Shown in pieces: positions 39,364 through 48,259 of a DNA stretch of 64,000 bases (positions are counted from its first letter, which is position 1; each line of letters starts with the position of its first letter). A program made the translations under genes and the position numbers. The notes beneath the pieces were generated by a model. That model had not been told where the DNA came from. It did no database searches and saw only the letters and a program-made list of their open reading frames with translations. Source of the stretch: Aquimonas voraii (GTDB lineage: Bacteria; Pseudomonadota; Gammaproteobacteria; Xanthomonadales; Xanthomonadaceae); the NCBI RefSeq assembly GCF_900101825.1, contig NZ_FNAG01000005.1, forward strand, positions 186,001 to 250,000. Direction: 5' to 3'.

Positions 39364-40251
39364 ATGAGCCACGTTTCCGCCGGTGCCAAGTTCCGCGCCG
39401 CCGTCGCCAACGAGAAGCCGCTGCAGCTGCCGGGCGCGATCAATGCCAACCACGCGCTGCTGGCGAAGCGCGCCGGCTTCAAGGCGATCTATCTGTCGGG
39501 CGGCGGCGTGGCCGCGGGTTCACTGGGTCTGCCTGATCTCGGCATCAGCACGCTGGACGATGTGCTCACCGACGTGCGCCGCATCACCGACGTCTGCGAC
39601 CTGCCGCTGATGGTCGATGTCGACACCGGCTTCGGGCCGTCTGCCTTCAACGTGGCGCGCACGGTGAAGTCGCTGATCAAGTTCGGCGCGGGTGCGATGC
39701 ACATCGAGGACCAGGTCGGCGCCAAGCGCTGCGGCCATCGTCCGGGCAAGGAGATCGTCAGCCAGGCCGAGATGGTCGACCGCATCAAGGCGGCAGTGGA
39801 TGCGCGCACCGATCCCGACTTCGTGATCATGGCGCGCACCGATGCACTGGCGGTGGAAGGACTGGACCGCGCCATCGAGCGCGCGGTGGCCTGCGTCGAG
39901 GCCGGCGCCGACATGATCTTCCCCGAGGCCATGACCGAGCTGGCCATGTACCGGCAGTTCGCCGCCGCGGTGGGCGTGCCGATCCTGGCCAACATCACCG
40001 AGTTCGGTTCGACCCCGCTGTTCACGGTGGAGGAGCTGGCCGGCGCCGACGTCGGCATCGTGCTGTATCCGCTGTCGGCCTTCCGCGCCATGAACAAGGC
40101 CGCCGAGAACGTCTACACCGCGATCCGCCGCGACGGCACGCAGAAGAACGTGGTCGACACCATGCAGACGCGCATGGAGCTGTACGAAGCGATCGGCTAC
40201 CACGCCTTCGAGCAGCGTCTGGACGCGCTGTTCGCCAAGGCCAAGCAGTAA
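39364..40251 (+). CDS. prpB: PrpB, 2-methylisocitrate lyase
   Basis: 295 residues, start behind GAGGAG. It belongs to the isocitrate lyase/PEP mutase superfamily: [20 protein letters not shown] at the N-terminus, the Mg-binding VDVDTGFG, the family signature [15 protein letters not shown] with catalytic Cys in KRCGH, and [13 protein letters not shown]. It splits 2-methylisocitrate into pyruvate and succinate in the last step of the methylcitrate cycle. It is the first gene of the operon. Confidence 0.97.
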   Translation: MSHVSAGAKFRAAVANEKPLQLPGAINANHALLAKRAGFKAIYLSGGGVAAGSLGLPDLGISTLDDVLTDVRRITDVCDLPLMVDVDTGFGPSAFNVARTVKSLIKFGAGAMHIEDQVGAKRCGHRPGKEIVSQAEMVDRIKAAVDARTDPDFVIMARTDALAVEGLDRAIERAVACVEAGADMIFPEAMTELAMYRQFAAAVGVPILANITEFGSTPLFTVEELAGADVGIVLYPLSAFRAMNKAAENVYTAIRRDGTQKNVVDTMQTRMELYEAIGYHAFEQRLDALFAKAKQ

Positions 40252-40265
40252 GCCGATCCCCTGTG

Positions 40266-40292
40266 CGCGCGACGGCCAACGGCAGTCGCGCG
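40266..40292 (+). promoter_or_regulatory. Hairpin between prpB and prpC
   Basis: CGCGCGAC (40266-40273) pairs perfectly with GTCGCGCG (40285-40292) across an 11-nt loop, followed by ATTTCC. It lies 15 bp after prpB and 22 bp before prpC, and may act as a processing or attenuation signal. Confidence 0.4.
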
Positions 40293-40314
40293 ATTTCCTC
40301 CCCGTCAACGGAGC

Positions 40315-41484
40315 ATGACCGTGACCGAATCCACCGCCCCCGCCACCCCCGGCTTCAAGCCGAAGAAGTCCGTCGCCCTGTCCGGCACCGCCGCCGGCAA
40401 CACCGCGCTGTGCACGGTCGGCCGCAGCGGCAACGACCTGCACTACCGCGGCTACGACATTCTCGACGTGGCGCGCAGCTGCGAGTTTGAAGAGATCGCC
40501 CACCTGCTGGTGCATGGCAAGCTGCCGAACCGCGCCGAGCTCAACGCCTACAAGGCCAAGCTGAAGAGCCTGCGCGGCCTGCCGGCGGGTCTGAAGGCCG
40601 CGCTGGAGCAGCTGCCGCCGTCCGCGCATCCGATGGACGTGATGCGCACTGGCGTGTCCGTGCTCGGCTGCCTCACGCCCGAGAAGGACGACCACAACCA
40701 TCCCGACGCGCGCGGCATCGCCGACAAGCTGATGGCCTCGCTGGGCTCGATGCTGCTGTACTGGTACCACTACAGCCACAACGGCAAGCGCATCGAAGTC
40801 GAGACCGATGACGATTCGATCGGCGGCCACTTCCTGCACCTGCTGCACGGGACCAAGCCGAAGTCGAGCTGGGTCGCGGCCATGCACACCTCGCTGGTGC
40901 TTTACGCCGAGCACGAGTTCAACGCCAGCACCTTCACCGGCCGCGTGATCGCCGGCACCGGCTCGGACATGTACAGCTGCATCGCCGGTGCGATCGGCGC
41001 GCTGCGCGGGCCCAAGCACGGCGGCGCCAACGAGGTCGCCTTCGAAGTGCAGAAGCGCTACGACACGCCGGACGAGGCCGAGGCCGACATCCGCGCCCGC
41101 GTCGAGAAGAAGGAAGTCATCATCGGCTTCGGCCACCCGGTCTACACCGTCTCCGACCCGCGCAACGTGGTGATCAAGCGCGTGGCCGAGGAGCTCTCGG
41201 AAGAGGCCGGCTCGATGAAGATGTACAACATCGCCGAGCGCCTGGAGTCGGTCATGTGGGACATCAAGAAGATGTTCCCCAACCTCGACTGGTTCAGTGC
41301 GGTGAGCTACCACATGATGGGCGTACCCACCGCCATGTTCACCCCGCTGTTCGTGATCGCCCGCACCTCGGGCTGGAGCGCGCACGTCATCGAGCAGCGC
41401 ATCGACGGCAAGATCATCCGGCCGAGCGCCAACTACGTGGGGCCGGAGGATCTGAAGTTTGTGCCGATCGATCAGCGCGCCTGA
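40315..41484 (+). CDS. prpC: PrpC, 2-methylcitrate synthase
   Basis: 389 residues. A citrate synthase family enzyme with the active-site His regions [19 protein letters not shown] and GFGHPVYT plus an Asp-bearing end. The 2-methylcitrate form is shown by its short length, and by prpB just upstream. It condenses propionyl-CoA with oxaloacetate. The N-terminus ([20 protein letters not shown]) is typical of PrpC proteins. Confidence 0.96.
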   Translation: MTVTESTAPATPGFKPKKSVALSGTAAGNTALCTVGRSGNDLHYRGYDILDVARSCEFEEIAHLLVHGKLPNRAELNAYKAKLKSLRGLPAGLKAALEQLPPSAHPMDVMRTGVSVLGCLTPEKDDHNHPDARGIADKLMASLGSMLLYWYHYSHNGKRIEVETDDDSIGGHFLHLLHGTKPKSSWVAAMHTSLVLYAEHEFNASTFTGRVIAGTGSDMYSCIAGAIGALRGPKHGGANEVAFEVQKRYDTPDEAEADIRARVEKKEVIIGFGHPVYTVSDPRNVVIKRVAEELSEEAGSMKMYNIAERLESVMWDIKKMFPNLDWFSAVSYHMMGVPTAMFTPLFVIARTSGWSAHVIEQRIDGKIIRPSANYVGPEDLKFVPIDQRA

Positions 41485-41492
41485 TGACAGCT

Positions 41493-41520
41493 GGGATTTG
41501 GGATTGGGGATTCGGGATTC
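41493..41520. repeat. Heptad tandem array, reverse orientation (GGGATTC x4)
   Basis: Four consecutive copies of GGGATT[T/G/C] at 41493-41520, the reverse complement of the CGAATCC heptad at 4838-4880. It starts 8 bp after the prpC stop. Together with the forward array at 42209-42236 it brackets the GNAT gene as an inverted pair. Confidence 0.85.
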
Positions 41521-41582
41521 GCTTCAAGCGTGCATCGCTTCGCCCTGCCTGATCTGGTGACGCTGCGAGCTTCTCGCTTTAG

Positions 41583-41620
41583 GCCCCTCTCCCGACGGGA
41601 GAGGGGTTGGGGTGAGGGGC
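41583..41620. repeat. REP-like palindrome, copy B
   Basis: CCCCTCTCCC (41584-41593), a 3-nt loop, GGGAGAGGGG (41597-41606), then TTGGGGTGAGGGGC. It has the same orientation as copy D at 45179. It lies inside the GNAT-bearing interval, before the GNAT start. Confidence 0.9.
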
Positions 41621-41670
41621 CGAGCGGAGCCCGGGCCCGAACGTGCGAGAGCGTCCAATGGAGCAGCGCA

Positions 41671-42168
41671 ATGTCTTCGAGCCCTGAAGCAGCCTCCGCC
41701 GACCAGTGCACGCGATCGCTGCGCTTTCGAACCGCCCAGCAAACGGATCTCCCGGCCGTACTCGCATTACTCGCAGACGACACCCTCGGCAAGAACCGCG
41801 AGTTCGACGCTGCCAACCCCAACTACCTCAAGGCCTTCGAAGCGATCAGTGCAGACCCCAATCAGCAGCTTCTGGTGGCTGAGCTCGATGGCTGCATCGT
41901 CGGCATGGCCCAGCTCAGCTTCATCCCCGGCCTCAGCCGCGGCGGCGCCTGGCGCTGCAATGTCGAAGCCGTACGTATCGCTTCCGATGTGCGTGGCCAA
42001 GGCTTCGGCGCGCTGCTGATGTGGGCCTGCGAGGCGCGTGCGCGGGAGCGTGGCTGCATCCTGCTGCAGCTGAGCTCGGACGCCAGCCGGATCGACGCGC
42101 ATCGGTTCTACCGTGGCCTGGGCTATGTCGATAGTCACCTTGGCTTCAAGAAGCTGTTGCCTCAGTAG
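41671..42168 (+). CDS. GNAT family N-acetyltransferase inserted in the prp operon
   Basis: 165 residues from the ATG at 41671; GGAG lies 8-11 bases upstream. It has the GNAT fold: LRFRTAQQTDLPAVLALLAD at the start, a central strand region (LVAELDGCIVGMAQLSFIPG), and motif A VRGQGFGALLMWACEARARE, where R-G-Q-G-F-G binds acetyl-CoA. The acceptor is unknown. It lies between prpC and acnD, is not a methylcitrate-cycle gene, and is bracketed by inverted heptad arrays. Confidence 0.85.
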   Translation: MSSSPEAASADQCTRSLRFRTAQQTDLPAVLALLADDTLGKNREFDAANPNYLKAFEAISADPNQQLLVAELDGCIVGMAQLSFIPGLSRGGAWRCNVEAVRIASDVRGQGFGALLMWACEARARERGCILLQLSSDASRIDAHRFYRGLGYVDSHLGFKKLLPQ

Positions 42169-42208
42169 ACCCAACATCCCTCGACGCGCGATACGCCAGC
42201 GCTCCAAA

Positions 42209-42236
42209 CGAATCCCGACTCCCGACTCCCCAATCC
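42209..42236. repeat. Heptad tandem array, forward orientation, degenerate
   Basis: CGAATCC, CGACTCC, CGACTCC and CCAATCC in tandem at 42209-42236, followed by CGGCTCT. It ends 10 bp before the acnD ATG. It is the inverted partner of the array at 41493-41520. Confidence 0.8.
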
Positions 42237-42246
42237 CGGCTCTCAA

Positions 42247-44853
42247 ATGAACACTCAGCACCGCAAACCGCTGCCCGGCACCGCCCTCGACTGGTTCGAC
42301 GCCCGCGAGGCGGTCGATGCGATCCAGCCGGGTACCTGGGCCACGCTGCCCTATACCGCGCGCGTGCACGCCGAGAACATCGTGCGTCGCTGCGAGCCTT
42401 CGATCCTGCGCGAGTGCCTTGAGCAACTCGTCCATCGCAAGCGCGAGCGCGACTTCCCCTGGTTCCCGGCGCGGGTGGTCTGCCATGACATCCTCGGTCA
42501 GACCGCGCTGGTCGATCTCGCCGGCTTGCGCGATGCCATCGCGGATCAGGGGGGAGATCCGGCGAAAGTGAATCCGGTGGTGCCGGTGCAGCTCATCGTC
42601 GACCACTCGCTGGCGGTGGAATGTGGCGGCTATGTGCCCGATGCCTTCGAGCGCAATCGCGCCATCGAGGATCGTCGCAACGAGGACCGCTTCCATTTCA
42701 TCGACTGGACCAAGCGCGCCTTCCGCAACGTCGATGTGATTCCGCCGGGTAACGGCATCATGCACCAGATCAATCTGGAGAAGATGTCGCCGGTGATCTA
42801 TGTGCAGGACGGTGTGGCCTTTCCCGACACCTGCGTCGGCACCGACAGCCACACCCCGCATGTCGATGCGCTGGGCGTGATCGCGGTCGGCGTCGGCGGC
42901 CTCGAAGCCGAGAACGTGATGCTCGGCCGCGCCTCGTGGATGCGCCTGCCGGAAATCGTCGGCGTCGAGCTAACGGGCAAGCCGCAGCCCGGCATCACCG
43001 CCACCGACATCGTGCTGGCGCTGACCGAATTCCTGCGCAAGTCGAAAGTGGTCGGCGCCTATCTGGAGTTCCGCGGCGAGGGCGCGGCAGCGCTCACGCT
43101 CGGCGACCGCGCGACGATCTCCAACATGGCGCCGGAGTACGGTGCGACCGCCGCGATGTTCTTCATCGACGGCCAGACGCTCGACTACCTGCGCCTGACC
43201 GGTCGCAGCGACGAGCAGGTCGCGCTGGTCGAGACCTATGCCAAGACCGCCGGCCTGTGGGCCGATGACCTCGCCACCGCGACCTACGAACGCACTCTGC
43301 ACTTCGATCTCTCCAGAGTGGTACGCAACATGGCCGGGCCGTCCAACCCGCATGCGCGTGTGGCCACGGCGGACCTCGCTGCCAAGGGCATCGCGGTGAA
43401 CCTGGAGGCTGCGCGCGCGCAGGAGGCGCAGGGCCTGATGCCGGACGGTGCGGTGATCATCGCCGCCATCACCAGCTGCACCAACACCAGCAACCCGCGC
43501 AACGTCATCGCCGCCGCACTGCTGGCGAAGAAGGCCAATGCGCTGGGCCTGTCGCGCAAGCCCTGGGTGAAGAGCTCGCTGGCGCCGGGCTCGAAGGCCG
43601 TGGCGCTGTATCTGGAAGAGGCTGGTCTGAAAACCGAGCTGGAGAAGCTGGGCTTCGGCATCGTTGCGTTTGCCTGCACCACCTGCAACGGCATGAGCGG
43701 TGCGCTGGATCCCGCCATCCAGCAGGAGATCATCGAGCGCGACCTGTATGCCACCGCCGTGCTCAGCGGCAACCGCAACTTCGATGGCCGCATCCATCCC
43801 TATGCCAAGCAGGCCTTCCTGGCTTCGCCGCCGCTGGTGGTGGCCTATGCGATTGCCGGCACCATTCGCTTCGACATCGAGCGCGATGCGCTGGGCCATC
43901 GCGAGGACGGCACGCCGATCCTGCTGAAGGATCTGTGGCCGAGCGACGCCGAGATCGACGCCATCGTGAAGCAGGCGGTGAAGCCCGAGCAGTTCCGCCG
44001 CGTCTACGAGCCGATGTTCAAGCTGCAGGTGGAAAGCGGCGAGAAGGTCAGCCCGCTGTACGACTGGCGGCCGATGAGCACCTACATCCGCCGTCCGCCC
44101 TACTGGGAGGGCGCGCTGGCCAAGCCGCGCACGCTGTCGGGCCTGCGACCGCTGGCGGTGCTGGGTGACAACATCACCACCGACCACCTGTCGCCGTCGA
44201 ACGCGATCCTGCTCGACAGCGCCGCCGGCGAGTACCTCGCCAAGATGGGCCTGCCGGAGGAGGACTTCAATTCCTACGCCACCCACCGCGGCGACCATCT
44301 GACCGCGCAGCGCGCCACCTTCGCCAACCCGACCCTGCAGAACGAGATGGTGCGCGATGCCGAAGGCAAGGTGCGCCGCGGCTCGCTGGCGCGGGTCGAG
44401 CCGGAAGGCCAGGTCATGCGCATGTGGGAAGCGATCGAGACCTACATGGAGCGCGGCCAGCCGCTGATCATCATCGCCGGCGCCGACTACGGCCAGGGTT
44501 CTTCGCGGGATTGGGCCGCCAAGGGCGTGCGCCTGGCCGGCGTCGAGGCCATCGTCGCCGAGGGCTTCGAGCGCATCCACCGCACCAACCTGATCGGCAT
44601 GGGCGTGCTGCCGTGCGAGTTCATCGCCGGCACCACGCGGCTGACGCTGGGCCTGGACGGCACCGAAACCTACGACGTCATCGGCGAGCGCACGCCGGGT
44701 GCCACGCTGACCCTGGTGGTCCACCGCAGGAACGGCGAGCGCGTCGAGGTGCCGGTGCGCTGTCGCCTGGATACCGCGGAAGAGGTGTCGATCTACGAGG
44801 CGGGCGGCGTGCTGCAGCGGTTTGCGCAGGATTTTCTGGCGGGGGTGGCGTGA
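42247..44853 (+). CDS. acnD: AcnD, Fe/S-dependent 2-methylcitrate dehydratase
   Basis: 868 residues. Aconitase superfamily: GTDSHTPHVDALGVIAVGVG near the N-terminus, the first cluster Cys in ITSCTNTSNPRN, the pair in FACTTCNGMSG, and the swivelling C-terminal domain with GADYGQGSSRDWAAKG. Its length and the linked prpF support AcnD, which with PrpF replaces PrpD in the dehydration of 2-methylcitrate. It lies 10 bp after a heptad array, with no obvious ribosome-binding site. Confidence 0.95.
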   Translation: MNTQHRKPLPGTALDWFDAREAVDAIQPGTWATLPYTARVHAENIVRRCEPSILRECLEQLVHRKRERDFPWFPARVVCHDILGQTALVDLAGLRDAIADQGGDPAKVNPVVPVQLIVDHSLAVECGGYVPDAFERNRAIEDRRNEDRFHFIDWTKRAFRNVDVIPPGNGIMHQINLEKMSPVIYVQDGVAFPDTCVGTDSHTPHVDALGVIAVGVGGLEAENVMLGRASWMRLPEIVGVELTGKPQPGITATDIVLALTEFLRKSKVVGAYLEFRGEGAAALTLGDRATISNMAPEYGATAAMFFIDGQTLDYLRLTGRSDEQVALVETYAKTAGLWADDLATATYERTLHFDLSRVVRNMAGPSNPHARVATADLAAKGIAVNLEAARAQEAQGLMPDGAVIIAAITSCTNTSNPRNVIAAALLAKKANALGLSRKPWVKSSLAPGSKAVALYLEEAGLKTELEKLGFGIVAFACTTCNGMSGALDPAIQQEIIERDLYATAVLSGNRNFDGRIHPYAKQAFLASPPLVVAYAIAGTIRFDIERDALGHREDGTPILLKDLWPSDAEIDAIVKQAVKPEQFRRVYEPMFKLQVESGEKVSPLYDWRPMSTYIRRPPYWEGALAKPRTLSGLRPLAVLGDNITTDHLSPSNAILLDSAAGEYLAKMGLPEEDFNSYATHRGDHLTAQRATFANPTLQNEMVRDAEGKVRRGSLARVEPEGQVMRMWEAIETYMERGQPLIIIAGADYGQGSSRDWAAKGVRLAGVEAIVAEGFERIHRTNLIGMGVLPCEFIAGTTRLTLGLDGTETYDVIGERTPGATLTLVVHRRNGERVEVPVRCRLDTAEEVSIYEAGGVLQRFAQDFLAGVA

Positions 44854-45178
44854 GGGGCTCTCGGCGCTCTTTGATGTAGCGCTGCTGGGACTCCGTGACG
44901 CTGCGGCACCAATGCACCAAGCCACCAATGCACCAACGAAGTTTGGAGGGTTGCCGCGACCTGCCCCCTCTCCCCCAACCCCTCTCCCACCAGGGGAGAG
45001 GGGAGTCAAGCAGAGGGCGTTGCGACCCTCTCGGTAGTCGCCAAGCGCTGGGTAGGGGCGGCAATCAATGTGCTGCTGGTCCGCCGCACGGCGCCTGCGT
45101 CCTGCGTACAGGCTGGAACCCTCTGCGGTCTTGGAGGATTGAAGCGCTTGTCGCGGACTCGGCGGTACGAACACACAA
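44854..45178. other. Intergenic interval with REP copies
   Basis: 325 bp between acnD and the REP copy before the DUF559 gene. It contains REP-like copy C (44964-45005) and a short direct repeat, CCAATGCACCAA (around 44908-44941, two copies). No gene is called: a longer frame from 44895 reads through repeat sequence and lacks family similarity. Confidence 0.6.
44964..45005. repeat. REP-like palindrome, copy C
   Basis: CCCCTCTCCC (44979-44988), a 5-nt loop (44989-44993), GGGAGAGGGG (44994-45003), preceded by CCCCCTCTCCCCCAA. It has the same orientation as copy E, and the opposite orientation to copies B and D. Confidence 0.9.
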
Positions 45179-45218
45179 GCCCCTCTCCCCTCGTGGGAGA
45201 GGGGTTGGGGAGAGGGGG
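45179..45218. repeat. REP-like palindrome, copy D, flush with DUF559 start
   Basis: CCCCTCTCCC (45180-45189), a 5-nt loop, GGGAGAGGGG (45195-45204), TTGGGGAGAGGGGG (45205-45218). It ends exactly at the ATG of the DUF559 gene (45219). Its GGGGAG (45207-45212) is the only Shine-Dalgarno candidate for that gene. Confidence 0.92.
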
Positions 45219-45761
45219 ATGGAATCTCGCGACTTCGCCAAGCAACTGCGGCGGAACCTGAGCGATGCGGAGCGTGTCCTCTGGCGTCATCTCAGGGCGC
45301 ACCGCTTTCAAGGCCAGAAATTTCGGCGACAGCAGCCGCTTGGCCCCTACATCCTCGACTTCGTGCACTTCGGCGCGAAGCTGGTGATCGAGGCGGATGG
45401 TGGGCAGCACGCCGGATCAGCGCGAGATGCAGTTCGTGATGCCAGGCTGGCCTCGGAAGGCTTCAGAGTGCTGCGCTTCTGGAATGATCAGATGCTGAAA
45501 GACACCGAGGCTGTGCTTGAGGTGATTCTCCAAGCGTTCGGCGAGCCTGCCCCCTCTCCCCCAACCCCTCTCCCACAGGGGGAGAGGGGAGCGACGCCTA
45601 CAAGACTCAAGGATTTACCATGCCCCACGCCCCCCAACTCCGCATCCCCGCCACCTACTACCGCGGTGGCACGTCCAAAGGGGTGTTCTTCCGCCTCGAA
45701 GACCTGCCCGATTCCGCACAGGTGCCCGGCCGCGCGCGCGATCGCCTGTTCCAGCGGGTGA
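45219..45761 (+). CDS. DUF559 (Vsr-like) putative nuclease, extended by a REP element
   Basis: 180 residues. Residues 1-108 form a DUF559 domain related to very-short-patch-repair endonucleases: LSDAERVLWRHLRAHRFQGQ, KFRRQQPLGPYILDFVHFG, LVIEADGGQH (candidate catalytic Asp47, Glu58 and Asp60), and FRVLRFWNDQML. Residues 111-124 (PSPPTPLPQGERGA) are encoded by REP copy E, and the following 56 residues overlap the start of prpF in another frame by 142 bp. It is flanked by REP copies D and E in inverted orientation. Its role in mismatch repair or repeat maintenance is inferred. Confidence 0.78.
   Translation: MESRDFAKQLRRNLSDAERVLWRHLRAHRFQGQKFRRQQPLGPYILDFVHFGAKLVIEADGGQHAGSARDAVRDARLASEGFRVLRFWNDQMLKDTEAVLEVILQAFGEPAPSPPTPLPQGERGATPTRLKDLPCPTPPNSASPPPTTAVARPKGCSSASKTCPIPHRCPAARAIACSSG
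45550..45591. repeat. REP-like palindrome, copy E, inside the DUF559 frame
   Basis: CCCCTCTCCC (45565-45574), a 5-nt loop, GGGAGAGGGG (45580-45589), in opposite orientation to copy D. It lies at the end of the DUF559 domain and within its reading frame, 28 bp before prpF. Confidence 0.92.
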
Positions 45762-46813
45762 TCGGCAGCCCCGACCCCTATGCCAAGCACACCGATGGCA
45801 TGGGCGGGGCGACCTCGTCGACCAGCAAGTGCGTGATCCTGTCGAAGAGCGCCAGGCCCGACCACGACGTCGACTACCTCTACGGGCAGGTCTCGATCGA
45901 CAGTGATTTCGTCGACTGGTCCGGCAACTGCGGCAACCTCTCGACGGCTGCGGGTGCCTTCGCGCTGCAGGCGGGTTACGTCGATCCTGACCGGGTGCCG
46001 AAGGACGGCGTCTGCGTGGTGCGGATCTGGCAGGCCAATATCGGCAAGACGATTCTTGCGCATGTTCCGGTGGCGAACGGTCAGGTTCAGGAGACCGGCG
46101 ACTTCGAACTCGATGGCGTGACCTTTCCGGCGGCCGAGATCGTGCTTGAGTTCATCGACCCGGCCGACGAGGGCGAAGGCGAGGGCGGCGGTGCGCTGTT
46201 TCCCACCGGCAATCTCGTGGACACCCTGGAGGTGCCCGGCATCGGTCCGCTGCAGGCGACGATGATCACGGCGGGCATCCCGACCGTTTTCGTCAACGCA
46301 GCGGACATCGGCTTTACCGGCAGCGAGCTGCAGGGCGAGATCAATGGCGATGCCGCAGCACTCGCGCGGTTTGAAGCCATCCGCACTGCTGGCGCACTGC
46401 GCATGGGCCTGATCAAGACGCCGGAAGAAGCCGCCAAGCGCCAGCACACGCCCAAGGTGGCCTTCGTCGCGCCCGCCGCCGACTACGTCAGCTCCAGCGG
46501 CAAGACCGTGCGCGCCGACGAGATCGACCTGCGCGTGCGCGCGCTGTCGATGGGCAAGCTGCACCACGCGATGATGGGTACGGCGGCGGTGGCGATCGCC
46601 ACCGCGGCTTCGATTCCCGGCACCGTGGTCAATGCCGCGGCCGGTGGTGGCGAGCGCAGCGTGGTGCGCTTCGGGCATCCCTCAGGCACCCTGCGCGTCG
46701 GCGCCGAGGCGCGCTGCGAAAACGGCGAATGGAGCGTCACCAAGGCGATCATGAGCCGCAGCGCGCGCATTCTGATGGAAGGCTTTGTGCGGGTGCCGGC
46801 CGACAGCTTCTGA
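45620..46813 (+). CDS. prpF: PrpF, 2-methylaconitate isomerase
   Basis: 397 residues, AAGGA before the ATG at 45620. It is a diaminopimelate epimerase-like PrpF fold: YYRGGTSKGVFFRLEDLP at the N-terminus, GGATSSTSKCVILSKS, SGNCGNLSTAAGAFAL with the second conserved Cys, and NAADIGFTGSELQGE. It isomerises 2-methyl-cis-aconitate after AcnD, closing the route without PrpD. It is the last gene of the prp operon and is followed by a strong terminator. Confidence 0.96.
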   Translation: MPHAPQLRIPATYYRGGTSKGVFFRLEDLPDSAQVPGRARDRLFQRVIGSPDPYAKHTDGMGGATSSTSKCVILSKSARPDHDVDYLYGQVSIDSDFVDWSGNCGNLSTAAGAFALQAGYVDPDRVPKDGVCVVRIWQANIGKTILAHVPVANGQVQETGDFELDGVTFPAAEIVLEFIDPADEGEGEGGGALFPTGNLVDTLEVPGIGPLQATMITAGIPTVFVNAADIGFTGSELQGEINGDAAALARFEAIRTAGALRMGLIKTPEEAAKRQHTPKVAFVAPAADYVSSSGKTVRADEIDLRVRALSMGKLHHAMMGTAAVAIATAASIPGTVVNAAAGGGERSVVRFGHPSGTLRVGAEARCENGEWSVTKAIMSRSARILMEGFVRVPADSF

Positions 46814-46833
46814 GTTGTCTCCCGGTTGAAAAG

Positions 46834-46865
46834 CGAAAGGCCCGGGCGAGCCCGGGCCTTTCGCG
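46834..46865. terminator. Perfect bidirectional terminator hairpin
   Basis: GCGAAAGGCCCGGGC (46834-46848) and GCCCGGGCCTTTCGC (46851-46865) are perfect reverse complements with a 2-nt centre. A run of T or A occurs within each arm end (CTTTCG, CGAAAG). It separates the convergent prpF and PPC-repeat genes. Confidence 0.85.
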
Positions 46866-46891
46866 TTCAAGCGCTGATGCGCCGTGGCGGA

Positions 46892-48076
46892 TCAGCGCTC
46901 CGGCTGTGCGCTGGGCAGGCTGCGCGGTGCGCCGACCACCGACAGGGTGAACTCGCCCTCGCCGCCGCCCAGACTGCTGACCAGCAGGCGGCCGACGCCG
47001 TCCTCGTCCAGGGTCAGGCTGAGCTGGGCGCTGGTGCCGCCGCCGCTGTCGTCATCGCTGGCTTCCTCGATCAGGCGCTCGCCTTCCAGCACGCCCCACT
47101 TGAGGTAGGCGTCGAAGGCGTCCGACTGCAGGCGCGCCACCACGCGCTGGCCCGGGCGGCCCTCGATGCGGAAGACCTCGAAGCGGGTCTCCTCGTCGTC
47201 GAAGGGGTCGCTGTCGTCCAGGGTGCCACGCACCGAATCGCCCACGGCGATCGGCTGCACGTTGATCGGCCGCTTGGCCGGCGGCTCGCCCACGAACACC
47301 GTGTACTCGCCGCTGGCATCACCCGAGGCGCTGGTGACCTTGACCACGCCGCGGCCGCTGTTGTCGAGGGTGACACGCAGGCGCGCGTTGAGGCCGCCGC
47401 CGCTGTCGTCGTCGCTGGCGCTGCTGGTGAAGCGGTTGTTCTGCAGCTGGCCGAACTCGACATAGGGGTCGAAGGCGTCGGCGTTGACGCGCACCACCAC
47501 CTCCTGGTTGCGGCGTCCCGACACCGTCCACAGCGCATAGGGACGGTCACTGTCTTCGTCGCGGGCCGAGGTTTCGTCCAGCGCGGCCTTGGTCTCGGTG
47601 TCGAGCCGCAGGGCTTGGGGGCGTGCCGGCGCCGGCGCCGGCAGTGCGGTCACGGTCAAAGTGAAGTCACCGCGGGCGTCGCCGCTGATGCTGTTGGCGC
47701 GGATCTGCACCTTGCCCGAGGCGGGCAGGGTGTAGCTCAACTGCGGGTTCAGCTCGCCGCCGCTGTCGTCGTCGAACTTGCAGTCCTCCGAGCAGCCCGG
47801 CGCGGCCGTGCTGCCGACGGCGAGGAAGCCGTCGAAGGCCTCCGATTCCATCTTGACGCGGATGCGCTCACCGGCGCGGCCGCTGTACTCGTAGAGCGCG
47901 TAGGGCGTGCCGTCATCGGCCTTGGGGGTATCGGCGCCGAGGCTGCCGCTGACCGGCGTGCCGGCGCGGATAGCGGTCTGGGCCAGTGCGAGGCCAGGCA
48001 GGCTGGCCGCGAACAGCAGGCCGGGCAAGAGCTGCGCCAGACGCTTCATCGTCGGCGCGCGGAGGATTCGACTCAT
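46892..48076 (-). CDS. Secreted PPC (pre-peptidase C-terminal) repeat protein
   Basis: 394 residues from the ATG at 48076 with AGGTGA upstream. A signal peptide (LLPGLLFAASLPGLALAQ) precedes three copies of a pre-peptidase C-terminal domain of about 115 residues. Each copy has an Ala-Phe-Asp-containing strand (EAFDGFLAVG, DAFDPYVEFG, DAFDAYLKWG), then D-D-D-S-G-G, then GEFTL or DFTL type endings. The DDDSGG loops suggest calcium binding. No enzyme domain is present, so it is likely a binding or adhesion protein. It converges on prpF. Confidence 0.85.
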   Translation of the reverse strand: MSRILRAPTMKRLAQLLPGLLFAASLPGLALAQTAIRAGTPVSGSLGADTPKADDGTPYALYEYSGRAGERIRVKMESEAFDGFLAVGSTAAPGCSEDCKFDDDSGGELNPQLSYTLPASGKVQIRANSISGDARGDFTLTVTALPAPAPARPQALRLDTETKAALDETSARDEDSDRPYALWTVSGRRNQEVVVRVNADAFDPYVEFGQLQNNRFTSSASDDDSGGGLNARLRVTLDNSGRGVVKVTSASGDASGEYTVFVGEPPAKRPINVQPIAVGDSVRGTLDDSDPFDDEETRFEVFRIEGRPGQRVVARLQSDAFDAYLKWGVLEGERLIEEASDDDSGGGTSAQLSLTLDEDGVGRLLVSSLGGGEGEFTLSVVGAPRSLPSAQPER

Positions 48077-48259
48077 GGGATTCACCTGGAGTGGGTGCAG
48101 CGGGAGGGGAGCCGCATCCTCTGCATGCGGCGACGGCAAACTGCGCGTCGGCGGCCATTCTCGCAGAACCTTCACGCGCCGGAGCGCGCGCTGCGGGCGG
48201 CTGCCGGGCGCGATCTGACAGGCGTCGGGCACGGCCGCCGGAGGCGCCTACCGCTGGGA

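Noticed and set aside
44895-45218. Longer start for the DUF559 frame
   Set aside because: This segment reads through the REP copies and repeats, has no similarity, and the family starts at MESRDFAKQL.
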